Below are positions 1 to 7,010 of a stretch of DNA of 18,401 nt, one piece after another. Below the pieces are notes generated by a model. It saw nothing but the letters and a program-made list of their open reading frames with translations, was not told the DNA's origin and made no database searches. Position 1 is the first letter of the stretch; the number at the start of each line of letters is the position of its first letter. The position numbers and the translations under genes were made by a program. The DNA comes from CALAED01 sp937891035 (GTDB taxonomy: Bacteria; Actinomycetota; Actinomycetes; Streptosporangiales; Streptosporangiaceae): contig DASQSZ010000309.1 in NCBI GenBank assembly GCA_035642125.1, forward strand, positions 1-18,401, in the 5' to 3' direction.

Positions 1-1160
1 GCCCCGCGTACTGGCCGCGGTTCCTGCTCGACGAGCTAGCGGTCGCCGCCCGCTTCGAGCAGGTGTTCCGCGGTGCCTTCGAGGCCGACCGGCGGCGCAC
101 GCTCGCCGTGATCTGCTTTCCGCTCGGCACCTGGGTCGGCGGGCTCTACACGGTCGCCTGCTGCCGCCATCTCGCCGCCAAGGGCTACCCGATCACCGTC
201 GTCGCGCCCGGCAACGACAAGGACGAGATCCTGCGGGTGGTGCCCGAGCTCGCGGCGTCCTTCGAGCAGACCGTGCTGCTGGGCTACCCGCCGTTCATCA
301 AGGACGTCATCGACACCGGGCTGGCCCGCGGCGTGGACTGGCCGGCGTTCGAGATCAAGCTGGTGCTGGCCGGTGAGGTGTTCAGCGAGGAATGGCGCGA
401 CCTGGTGGCGGCGCGGGCCGGGATGCGCCGGCCGGGCCACGACTCCGCCTCGCTGTACGGCACGGCCGACGCGGGTGTGCTCGGCAACGAGACGCCGCTG
501 TCCATCGCCATCCGCCGGTTCCTCGCGGGGCGTCCCGAGGTGGCGCAGAGGCTGTTCGGCGAGTCGCGGTTGCCGACGCTGGTGCAGTACGACCCGCGGA
601 GCCGGTTCTTCGAGGCGCGGGACGGCACCCTGCTGTTCTCCGGCGACAACGGGATCCCGCTGATCCGCTACCACATCGCGGACGAGGGCGGGCTCGTGGA
701 TTACGACGAGATGCTCGAATTCTGCGCGCGGCACGGGTACGAGGCGCCGCCCGGCCCGCCGCTGCCCTTCGTGTACGTCTTCGGCCGCTCGCACTTCACG
801 GTGTCGTTCTTCGGGGCCAACGTCTACCCGGAGAACGTGGCGGTCGGCCTCGAGCAGTCGGAGATCAGCGGCTGGGTGACGGGCAAGTTCGTGCTGGAGG
901 TCCGCGAGGACGCCGACCGCGACCGGGTCCTGACGGTCGCCGTGGAGTTGGCGCCGGGAGCCGAGCCTACCCCCGAGCGGACGGCGCTCGCCGCCGCGTC
1001 CATCCGCAGCCACCTGCGCCGGCTCAACAGCGAATTCGCCCACTACGTCCCAGCGGAACGCCAACTGCCGTTGGTCACGCTGCACCCGGCGGGCGACCCG
1101 GAATACTTCCCGCGCGGCATCAAGCACCGCTACACCCGCCCTACCACAGGCCCGGCATAG
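1..1160 (+). CDS. Phenylacetate-CoA-ligase-like adenylate-forming enzyme, 5' end outside window
   Basis: The frame is open from base 3 to the TAG at 1158-1160, so the N-terminus lies upstream of the window; the GTG at 63 is internal, because good coding sequence (PAYWPRFLLDEL) precedes it. The protein resembles PaaK-type acyl/aryl-CoA ligases, which activate a carboxylic acid with ATP and transfer it to CoA. Visible features are a Rossmann-like ICFPLGTWVGGLYT stretch, the motif LYGTADAG at 453-476 in place of the usual YG(S/T)TE acid-binding motif, and a C-terminal part with GIPLIRYHIADEG, FGANVYPENV and a final GIKHRYTRP. These fit the adenylation core plus the C-terminal lid. The substrate cannot be read from the sequence. 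The family call is fairly secure; whether it makes a CoA ester or only an adenylate is open. It converges on the DinB gene at 1712. Confidence 0.8.
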   Translation, partial: PAYWPRFLLDELAVAARFEQVFRGAFEADRRRTLAVICFPLGTWVGGLYTVACCRHLAAKGYPITVVAPGNDKDEILRVVPELAASFEQTVLLGYPPFIKDVIDTGLARGVDWPAFEIKLVLAGEVFSEEWRDLVAARAGMRRPGHDSASLYGTADAGVLGNETPLSIAIRRFLAGRPEVAQRLFGESRLPTLVQYDPRSRFFEARDGTLLFSGDNGIPLIRYHIADEGGLVDYDEMLEFCARHGYEAPPGPPLPFVYVFGRSHFTVSFFGANVYPENVAVGLEQSEISGWVTGKFVLEVREDADRDRVLTVAVELAPGAEPTPERTALAAASIRSHLRRLNSEFAHYVPAERQLPLVTLHPAGDPEYFPRGIKHRYTRPTTGPA

Positions 1161-1711
1161 CGGACGGAGAATAGGGCCCGGACGCTACTCGCCGGGCTTA
1201 GGCGGTGCATTCGAGCCACCATGCGCCGAGCCATGGTCGACTGCCCGCACGGGCCCGCCACGGATCCAGTAGACGCGCCGATGTGCCGACATGCCGGCCG
1301 TGCCCAGTATTCGGATCAGTGGCGTCGTGCATGGCGGCTCCTCAGCCGCGTCGGCCGGGTCCTCAGCCGGTTCGCCGGTCGACGCCGGCCTGATGTTTGT
1401 AGGCTTAGTGGCATCGGGTGATCCTCCCCACCGGTAGGTGATCCCGTAGGCCCCACCGGTGCTTTCACCACCAGGTGGGGCCGCCTTTTACCTCCGAAGC
1501 GTCATCGGACGGCCGCCCGTCCACGCGGTCCGCTGTACGAGGGAGCGCCGTGTGGGACATCGCCAAGCGGGCCAACCAGCTACCGGCTTCGGAGACGCCG
1601 GGTGAACAAGGCAGTCGAGGACCATGAAAAAGGACGCCAAGCGCCACGGCAAGGATTGATCGGCAGGCCGTTTCTCGCGCGCGTGTGGGTCCACCGTGGG
1701 CGCCCGGCGCC
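1161..1711. other. Gene-free stretch between convergent genes
   Basis: I see no convincing gene in these 551 bases: the open frames present have poor composition and no ribosome site. The stretch contains the terminator at 1449-1489. Just before it lies a short direct repeat in which GGTGATCC (1417-1424 and 1437-1444) is each time followed by a CCCCACCGGT block. Farther on, an 11-codon frame begins ATGAAAAAGGACGCC at 1623; it is too short to support. Confidence 0.5.
1449..1489 (+). terminator. Intrinsic terminator after the ligase gene
   Basis: GGCCCCACC (1449-1457) pairs perfectly with GGTGGGGCC (1474-1482). The loop holds a small GGTG/CACC inner hairpin, and GCC then TTTT (1486-1489) follows on the plus strand. 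A 9-bp GC-rich stem and a short T run fit a Rho-independent terminator, although it lies about 290 bases past the ligase stop codon. Confidence 0.7.
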
Positions 1712-2215
1712 CTATTCGCCGACTGTTCCGTCGATCGCTTCGCGCAGCAGGTCAGCGTGACCGTTGTGCCGCGCGTACTCCTCGATCATGTGAGTGAGGA
1801 CGTAGCGCAGCGAGATGGTTTCACCCCGGAAGTCCACCGTGTCATCGAGAGACTCGAAGGAGCCCGTGACCGAGCGAGAATCTTCACATGCCTCGCTCCA
1901 CAAGGTGAACGCCTCATCCACGTCGGCATCGTCGACGAGAAACTCACCGAAGACGCCATTGACCGCAGGCCACCGGGCCGTGATCGGCTCCTCGCTGAGC
2001 ACCATGCGGAACCAGGCGCGCTCAATCACGGCCGCATGTCGAACCAGCCCGAGGAGGGACAGACCCGAGGTCGGAACCGCCTTTCGCTTCAGCTGTTCAT
2101 CGGTCAGCCCCTGGCACTTCATGGCCAGCGTGGCGCGCTGATAGTCGAGGAACGAGGTCAGCGACGCTCGATCGCCCGCCACCTTGGAAGGATGGCTGCG
2201 TTGATCAGTACTCAT
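1712..2215 (-). CDS. DinB-family (DUF664) protein
   Basis: The product is 167 residues from the ATG at 2213-2215 (MSTDQRSHPSKV); an upstream in-frame GTG would add 12 residues of poor quality, so I prefer the ATG. DinB/DUF664 proteins are four-helix bundles with a divalent metal held by three histidines; relatives include mycothiol-, bacillithiol- and maleylpyruvate-dependent enzymes, but most have no assigned reaction. The likely ligands are visible: one His in LLGLVRHAAVIERAWF and His residues in YVLTHMIEEYARHNGHADLLRE near the C-terminus. This is the streptomycete 'mini-circle protein' subtype, of usual length. It stands alone on the minus strand between the DUF397 gene and the convergent ligase gene, so context gives no substrate. 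Family call firm, function unknown. Confidence 0.85.
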   Translation of the reverse strand: MSTDQRSHPSKVAGDRASLTSFLDYQRATLAMKCQGLTDEQLKRKAVPTSGLSLLGLVRHAAVIERAWFRMVLSEEPITARWPAVNGVFGEFLVDDADVDEAFTLWSEACEDSRSVTGSFESLDDTVDFRGETISLRYVLTHMIEEYARHNGHADLLREAIDGTVGE

Positions 2216-2298
2216 CCGGTGATCATGGCAGGGGTCGGCCCGGCAGACCACCTCCAGTCCGGAGGACAGGGCGTCCTGGCCCCAGTGTGTGCTCGGTG

Positions 2299-2490
2299 CT
2301 ACAAGTCGAGCTCGTTTCGCTTGATTCTTTTCAGCAGGTCTGAAACGGCTGTGACGGAAAACGCAAACCGGGGGCCATCAGGTGCCTTGCTGTCCCTGAC
2401 AGCGATGATTTCGTCGTCCGTTCTGGCCAGCTCGACGCAGGCTTCGTCGTTCACTCCGCCGCTATGGGAGCTTTTGCGCCATTCGATCAC
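2299..2490 (-). CDS. DUF397 protein, partner of the adjacent XRE regulator
   Basis: This 63-residue protein starts MIEWRKSSHSGGVNDEACVE and continues IIAVRDSKAPDGPRFAFS. The W-R-K-S-S-x-S and V-R-D-S-K-x-P-x-G-P blocks are diagnostic of DUF397. It starts at a GTG (2488-2490) that overlaps the TGA of the upstream regulator (2487-2489) as GTGA, so the two are almost certainly translationally coupled. DUF397 genes occur in many copies in sporulating actinomycetes beside an XRE-DUF5753 regulator, as at the whiJ and abaA loci of Streptomyces. There the small protein is thought to interact with, and may be antagonised by, its cognate regulator. Whether this copy acts in development or in a toxin-antitoxin-like way cannot be told. 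Confidence 0.92.
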   Translation of the reverse strand: MIEWRKSSHSGGVNDEACVELARTDDEIIAVRDSKAPDGPRFAFSVTAVSDLLKRIKRNELDL

Positions 2491-3299
2491 TGGTAGGTCT
2501 CCATCAACTGCTTGATCAGGTCTCGGGAGGAACTTCGGGGCAGGGATTCTGCCCCTATTTGGTCGTATTGTATCGACAGCGCGCGCACCTCTGAGCCCGC
2601 CTCGATCAATCGCCCTGCGATCTGCGCACCGGCGTAGGCCACTTCGCGGCCGGCCAGACCAAAGATCTGAAACGTACCGTCCAGACCGGGGTGGGCGCCG
2701 GATGACTTAAGGTTCACGCGAATGGTCACGTTGGGCAACTCGGAGATGTGGAGGAGGTAGGCGAGTTGTTCCCGCATCACCTGAGGGCCGCCGACGACGC
2801 GCTCGAGGGCTCCCTCGTCGAGGAGTAGCCACAGCTGCGGTGGGGTGTCCCTGTCCATGACCTCTGCCTGGCGGGCGAGGCGCGCCTCTACCAGCTTGTC
2901 CAGGTCCTTCTCGCCTCTCGGGGTGAGCAGAGCACGCGCGTACGCCTCGGTTTGGACAAGGTTTGGGATGAGCTGACCGTGATAGATCTTGATCATCCAC
3001 GCCTCTGCCGCGTACCGCGTGTATTGCTTGAACCAATCCGGATCATGCCCAGTCCGGGCAAACCAGAGAAGTCGTTCGAAGTGGCCGCCCGTCTCCCATT
3101 CCGTATCTAATGCCTTAGCCTGCTTTTCGTTGAGCTTGAGACGACCTGCTTCGATGTTGGATACGGTCCCGCGCGTGCAGTCCATGATCTGGGCAACCTG
3201 GGCCAGCGAGAGCCCGCGCTTCGTACGGTAAAACCACAGGTCATAGGCCAGCCAGTCCCACAGCGACGCTTTGGGATCAATGGACTCACGGACGCTCAT
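2487..3299 (-). CDS. XRE-family helix-turn-helix regulator with DUF5753 domain (WhiJ-type)
   Basis: The protein has 270 residues from the ATG at 3297-3299, preceded on the minus strand by GGGGATGAGAG. Residues about 20-58 form a Cro/C1-type helix-turn-helix (LSLAQVAQIMDCTRGTVSNIEAGR). The rest, from about residue 85, matches DUF5753, with typical motifs YHGQLIPNLVQTEAYARAL, LLLDEGALERVVGG and PNVTIRVN. Length and domain order are normal for the family. These proteins usually repress or tune development and antibiotic genes and act with a DUF397 partner, here coupled through a 4-base GTGA overlap. The divergent ATPase gene at 3431 completes the classical three-gene set. The gene has a TTA leucine codon (KALDTE region), rare in high-GC actinomycetes, so control by a BldA-type tRNA is possible. 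DNA target unknown; twin repeats in the shared promoter are candidates. Confidence 0.92.
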   Translation of the reverse strand: MSVRESIDPKASLWDWLAYDLWFYRTKRGLSLAQVAQIMDCTRGTVSNIEAGRLKLNEKQAKALDTEWETGGHFERLLWFARTGHDPDWFKQYTRYAAEAWMIKIYHGQLIPNLVQTEAYARALLTPRGEKDLDKLVEARLARQAEVMDRDTPPQLWLLLDEGALERVVGGPQVMREQLAYLLHISELPNVTIRVNLKSSGAHPGLDGTFQIFGLAGREVAYAGAQIAGRLIEAGSEVRALSIQYDQIGAESLPRSSSRDLIKQLMETYQ

Positions 3300-3430
3300 C
3301 TCTCATCCCCGTTGTATTTTTTGTATCCGAATACGCGACAACAGATCCAGCTGACTGCATGCTGTCACTAGGCATATTCACATACGCGACTCCAGTCTGT
3401 GAGTGAGTCGAGCAACCGTCAGGATCAACG
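3300..3430. promoter_or_regulatory. Divergent promoter region with twin 9-bp repeats
   Basis: This 131-base spacer separates the XRE gene (minus) from the ATPase gene (plus) and must hold both promoters. It is much richer in A/T than its surroundings. The sequence ATACGCGAC occurs exactly twice in the same orientation, at 3331-3339 and 3382-3390. The starts are 51 bases apart, close to five helical turns. The first copy is also part of a GTATCCGAATAC inverted repeat. These repeats are plausible operators for the XRE protein; that is inference. Confidence 0.55.
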
Positions 3431-3955
3431 ATGCGAGATGTCAGACCAGGGTGCATCCGACCGTCACCAGACGTCGTCGAAATCATCCCAGAACAGATCC
3501 AACCGGATCTCTTCGCATCAACGCCTCAGATGGTGGCCGGTCCTCCAGCGGTAGATCGTCGCTCCCTACTGGGCGCGACCAAATACGCGGCTACCAAGAT
3601 GAACGTGGTGCTCGCCAAGAATTGGGTGCGTACGATCTTTGCCGGCGTCGTGGACGAGGACGCTCTTTACGATCTCGCCTTGTGCGCAGACGAGCTTGTC
3701 GATAACGGCCGAAAGCACGGCCGTACGGACGGCGTCATCTCAGTAGCGGCGTACTTAACCGCTACGACGGTACAGCTAGAGGTCACCAACGATGGGCTCG
3801 GGGCGACCTCTCCACATGTGACAGCCGACAAGGCGGCAGAAGAGGGTCGTGGCTTGATGATCGTCGCCGCCGTCTCCGCTCGCTGGGGCAGCTACCTGAA
3901 CCGCGACACGGCCCAGGTCGTCTGGTGTGAATTCCCGAGGAGCAACACTCCATAA
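3431..3955 (+). CDS. SpoIIAB/RsbW-like ATP-binding protein (HATPase_c)
   Basis: The product has 174 residues from the ATG at 3431, preceded by AGGAT five bases upstream. It carries the GHKL ATPase signature: N box ALCADELVDNGRKHG with E88 and N92, G1 box VTNDGLG with D121, and a G2-like EEGRGLMIVAAV segment around residues 137-147. Proteins of this small stand-alone type resemble anti-sigma-factor serine kinases, but in actinomycetes many have no known partner. About 40 residues before the domain look unstructured. It is divergent from the XRE/DUF397 pair, reproducing the three-gene arrangement of the whiJ locus, so it probably works with them in a developmental switch. It contains one TTA codon (AAYLTATT). 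Several ordinary codons (GAC CGA AAA type) and lower GC suggest a locus of different compositional history. Kinase activity is unproven. Confidence 0.88.
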   Translation: MRDVRPGCIRPSPDVVEIIPEQIQPDLFASTPQMVAGPPAVDRRSLLGATKYAATKMNVVLAKNWVRTIFAGVVDEDALYDLALCADELVDNGRKHGRTDGVISVAAYLTATTVQLEVTNDGLGATSPHVTADKAAEEGRGLMIVAAVSARWGSYLNRDTAQVVWCEFPRSNTP

Positions 3956-4056
3956 AGGCATGCAACCTGCGACTGACAAATGGTTCGTCTCAATCGAAAT
4001 GAGAAGATGTGACTTGCACGCTGGATCGCGCCATGCTGCATGTGAAGGCCAACAAC

Positions 4057-4209
4057 ATGACCAAATTGATAGCACTGATTCAGGCATACCCAGTCGAAGC
4101 GCGCCGCATTGTGGATGCGGTCGAGGACGGACTGACGCTCGGCCCGGCGTTCGTCTTCGGTGACGGCTGTCAACTGGACGACGCGGTAACCACGTGTTGC
4201 GAGGTATGA
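4057..4209 (+). CDS. Possible small hypothetical protein
   Basis: An open frame of 50 residues starts at ATG 4057 (MTKLIALIQAYPVEARRIV) and ends at TGA 4207-4209, with GAAGG about 11 bases upstream. Middle codons (GTCGAGGACGGACTG...CTCGGCCCGGCGTTCGTC) have the high-GC third-position pattern expected of coding DNA here, but the beginning does not. I recognise no family. It sits between the ATPase gene and a degenerate TPR pseudogene, so it may itself be a remnant. An in-frame extension upstream to 4009 is possible but has no better start. Confidence 0.25.
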   Translation: MTKLIALIQAYPVEARRIVDAVEDGLTLGPAFVFGDGCQLDDAVTTCCEV

Positions 4210-4261
4210 CCAGCGACGAACGCGGCGAGCAGCGTTCCTAGGAGCAGATGGCCGAACCACC

Positions 4262-4580
4262 AATCGAGAGATAGGTGACAAACAAGGCCAGGGTGTAGCC
4301 TTGGATGACTTGGGTGCGGCGCACGCCGAACTACAGCAAATCGATGAGTCCCTCGACTGCTACCTTGCAGGCGCTCGCCATCCATCGAGAGACCGGTGAC
4401 CGAGTGGGCGAGGGGCAAACCCTACAGGCCGTCGGAGAATTGCTTTACAAGTCAGGGTAGCTTAATGCTGCCGTCGAATCGCTACGGCAGGCTCTGCAAA
4501 TTTTGGAAGAGTCCAACGATCCTCGCTCACCTCAACTGCGTATCCGCGTCGAAACGCTCATGCGCGACACGCCCGACTAG
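4262..4580 (+). pseudogene. Remnant of a TPR-repeat protein (frameshift plus internal stop)
   Basis: Two joined frames read as consecutive tetratricopeptide repeats. Frame one (4262-4363) gives NREIGDKQGQGVALDDLG and then AAHAELQQIDESLDCY; after one extra base near 4364 the next frame (4365-4580) continues LQALAIHRETGDRVGEGQTL and then QAVGELLYKSG. A TAG follows at 4458-4460, then LNAAVESLRQALQILEESND and a natural end at TAG 4578-4580. The spacing of A-L-A-I-H-R-E-T-G-D-R-x-G-E blocks is exactly that of the TPR arrays at the C-terminus of actinomycete AfsR/NB-ARC-type regulators. The N-terminal effector and NTPase parts are absent from the window. It is therefore a decayed 3' fragment and not a functional gene. 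Repeat identity is read directly; the parent type is inference. Confidence 0.82.
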
Positions 4581-4592
4581 AATTCACCGCTA

Positions 4593-4881
4593 GGCCGTCC
4601 GCCGACCCTGCGGAAAGGTCGAACGATTCCAGCAGTCGATCAACAAATGGCTACGCGCCCAGCCCAGCCAATCCGCCACCATCGCCGACCTGCAGCAGAT
4701 GATCGACCGCTTCACCGTCTACCAGCGACCGCACCGGTCGCTGCCGCACCGAGCCACCCCCGCAACCGTCTACACCGCCCTGCCCAAAGCACTCCCAGCC
4801 GCCGGCCGCGACACCGACACCCACACCCGTGTCCGGCACGACCGCATCGACGACACCGGCGTCACCGCGGACCCGGCGTAG
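4593..4881 (+). pseudogene. 3' fragment of an IS481-family transposase
   Basis: From 4609 the frame reads CGKVERFQQSINKWLRAQPS, then ATIADLQQMIDRFTVYQRPHRSL, PATVYTALPKALP and TRVRHDRIDDTG, ending at TAG 4879-4881. This is the C-terminal part of IS481-type integrase-core transposases, including the GKVER motif that carries the last acidic residue of the DDE triad. Just upstream, GGCCGTCCG (4593-4601) looks like the GRP of the usual G-R-P-Y-H-P-x-T-C-G-K block, but the intervening codons are missing and the frame is lost. The N-terminal DNA-binding part and the first two catalytic aspartates are absent. No inverted repeats or target duplication were found, so this is a dead insertion-sequence scar beside the TPR remnant. 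Confidence 0.85.
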
Positions 4882-4906
4882 CCGATAGGTCGCGGGTCGC
4901 GGGTGC

Positions 4907-6151
4907 TTACCCGCCGGGCTTGGGCGGTCCGCCCTTGTTCGCCGCCGGCGGGCCCATGGGAAGGTCTTCGGGAAGATTCGGCGGGATGCGTGGGGGATTT
5001 CCCACGCCATCCCACTTGCCCGAGTGGAGTGCCGCGATCTCCTCCTTGAGATAGGAGTTCAGGTGGGGAGGCAGGACGAGGCCGCCGTCGCTGGTAGTGG
5101 GAATCCTCTCCTGCGAGTAGTCGTGGAGCTTTTGCCGCTCGAGGTCGGCGTTGAGAATCCGGCCGACGGCCTCGTTCGTCTGGAACTCTATGATCGAATA
5201 CAGATGGAATGTCGCGGACATCCCGCCGTACATCCCCTCGACCCACTTGATGCAGCGATGCAGCTCGTTGGCGCGGTAGGTGACCGCCTTCTGCCAGGTC
5301 TTGAGCAGCGTGGTCGCGTTGGCCGAGGTGCCAAAGGTCCAGTTCGGCACGGCCCAGACCTGGTCGAGCAGCCTCTTCGCCCGGACCATATCGGCGATCC
5401 CCATTCTCATGGCGGTCGCCACCTTCCTTGCCTCGGACAGCCTGATCTCGAAGCCCGACTTGGGCTGCGTCGGGGTCTGCTCGGGATTTCGCTGCTCGAT
5501 GACCCGGACGTGCCTGGAGACCAGCGGGGTCACGTCATCGTCGATCCGCTCGATCTGCGCGGTGACCCTGTCTTTGAGCTGGATGATGGCGTCCAGGAGG
5601 AGCAACCGGCCGTCCGCGAGGGAGGTTCCGTTCTCCCCGCGGTGCAGCACCGCGTCGATGCCCCTGCGCGTCTGCGGATCGTCGGCGATCGCGGCCGCCG
5701 CCTTCCAGACGGCCTTGGTCCGTTCCTTCATGCCTCCCGGAACGCTGTCTTCGCCCCCGTCGGCCTCCGAGATTGTCCTGCGCATCGCATCGAGCTCGGG
5801 AACGATCTTCCGGCAGTTGTCCAACACGACGTTCGAGTAGGCCCGGAAGACGTTGGCCGCGTCGCCCTTCCACATGTCCATGGCGGAGTCGCGAGCCGAT
5901 TCGACGACCTCGATCCCGGTGGTGAACTCGCCGATCGCCGTGCCCGACCGCTGCGCGGCACCGAGCGCCTCCACCGACGGCCGCAGCCGCGCCTCGTCCC
6001 AATCGATCCAGGCCAGCGTCCCGGTCACCGGGTCGAGGCCGACGGCGTCGCCGCCGACCTGGGTGATCTGAAGGGCCGCCAGCGCCTGGCTCAGCCGGGC
6101 GAGTTCTGCTCTGGCCTTTTGCAGGTTGGCGTCGTGCAATTCGATCGCCAT
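4907..6151 (-). CDS. Large helical protein with a WXG-like motif, function unknown
   Basis: The protein has 414 residues from the ATG at 6149-6151; an AAGGGG lies upstream at a rather long spacing. No signal peptide or membrane segment is visible. Residues about 55-125 are predicted helical and contain W94-K-G96 in DSAMDMWKGDAANVFRAYSN, which looks like the W-x-G turn of WXG100/ESX-type substrates followed by a second helix. The rest is also rich in helix formers, and the last 30 residues are proline-rich (PPRIPPNLPEDLPMGPP). An attractive idea is a type VII secretion substrate or ESX-associated protein longer than the usual 100 residues, but no secretion genes are nearby. Codon use is typical for the genome. 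It lies alone, convergent with the transposase scar. The coding call is strong; the WXG relation is inference. Confidence 0.72.
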   Translation of the reverse strand: MAIELHDANLQKARAELARLSQALAALQITQVGGDAVGLDPVTGTLAWIDWDEARLRPSVEALGAAQRSGTAIGEFTTGIEVVESARDSAMDMWKGDAANVFRAYSNVVLDNCRKIVPELDAMRRTISEADGGEDSVPGGMKERTKAVWKAAAAIADDPQTRRGIDAVLHRGENGTSLADGRLLLLDAIIQLKDRVTAQIERIDDDVTPLVSRHVRVIEQRNPEQTPTQPKSGFEIRLSEARKVATAMRMGIADMVRAKRLLDQVWAVPNWTFGTSANATTLLKTWQKAVTYRANELHRCIKWVEGMYGGMSATFHLYSIIEFQTNEAVGRILNADLERQKLHDYSQERIPTTSDGGLVLPPHLNSYLKEEIAALHSGKWDGVGNPPRIPPNLPEDLPMGPPAANKGGPPKPGG

Positions 6152-6307
6152 CTGGGCTTACACCCCTTCACGTGCGGACCGCGGCCGATTCCAGTCCTAC
6201 TCGCGCATCGAAGGGGTTAATCGGTGTCGCGTGCACATCGGTTGTCGTTCCGTGCACACTGCGAGCCTGCGGGCTTGCGGAGCCCGCTGGCACGGGGAAG
6301 AGCGCGC

Positions 6308-6991
6308 TCAGCGCGGGTGGGTGAGGGCCGACAGGAGCGCGCCGGTGTCGCTGAGGTCGGGCAGCACGACGTCGGCTCCGGCCGCCCGCAGCGCGTCCGC
6401 GCCGGTATAGCCGGTCGCCACGCCGATGGTCCTGGCGCCGATCGCCCGGCCGGCCGCGATGTCACGGTAGGTGTCGCCGATGATGGCGACCTCCGTCCCG
6501 GTGTGCCGGACGCCAAAGTGTTCGGCGGCCCTGGCGACGGCGAAGGCGGGCAGGTCGGTGCGCTCGTACGCGTCGTCACCGTAGGCGCCGACGCGGAAGT
6601 CGACGTGGTCGGCCAGCCCGAACACGGTCATTTTCAGCACCGCCAGCCGGTACAGGTTGCCGGTGAGCACGGACTGGCTCGCCATCGCACCGACGGCGGC
6701 AAGCGCATCGGCCGCGCCGGGCAGGACGCGCCCGGTCGCGGCAAGCTCCTCGGCGCGCGTCTCGTACTCGACTACCAGCGTCTCCAGGAAGCGGTCGAGC
6801 AGGCCGGTCGCCGGATCGAGCCCGTGGCCGCCGAGGACCTCGGTGGCGGCGGCCAGCTCAGTGCGGCCGTCGAACCGCCAGGTCCGCTCCAGCTCCCGGC
6901 CGGCGACCTTGCGGAACGCGGCGGCATAGGCGTTCCGCGTCGTCGGGCCGACTTCGATGAGGGTTTGGTCGATGTCCCACAGCACTAGCAC
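6308..6991 (-). CDS. HAD-superfamily hydrolase (phosphoglycolate-phosphatase-like)
   Basis: The 227-residue product begins at the GTG 6989-6991 (MLVLWDIDQTLIEVG), 19 bases after the AraC stop codon; a longer reading upstream would run through the AraC gene in another frame and is rejected. Haloacid-dehalogenase motifs are complete: D6-x-D8-x-T10 in motif I, SVLTGN as motif II, a lysine in LAVLKMTVFGL, and IGDTYRDI as motif IV. A helical cap domain lies at about residues 20-90. Such enzymes remove phosphate from small metabolites through an aspartyl-phosphate intermediate; the exact substrate is not predictable. It appears to be the second gene of a two-gene minus-strand unit behind the AraC regulator, though a functional link is not obvious. 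The family call is firm. Confidence 0.87.
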   Translation of the reverse strand: MLVLWDIDQTLIEVGPTTRNAYAAAFRKVAGRELERTWRFDGRTELAAATEVLGGHGLDPATGLLDRFLETLVVEYETRAEELAATGRVLPGAADALAAVGAMASQSVLTGNLYRLAVLKMTVFGLADHVDFRVGAYGDDAYERTDLPAFAVARAAEHFGVRHTGTEVAIIGDTYRDIAAGRAIGARTIGVATGYTGADALRAAGADVVLPDLSDTGALLSALTHPR

Positions 6992-7010
6992 GCCGCAATT
7001 TTGGCGTACG

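Noticed and set aside
36..1127. Long open frame on the minus strand through the ligase gene
   Set aside because: It is the shadow of the real plus-strand gene: arginine- and histidine-rich with no recognisable motif.
1623..1658. Short frame beginning ATGAAAAAGGACGCC
   Set aside because: Only 11 codons, no clear ribosome site and no neighbour to support it.
5024..6220. Long plus-strand open frame over the WXG-like gene
   Set aside because: The minus-strand protein has sensible composition and a helix pattern; the plus-strand reading has neither.
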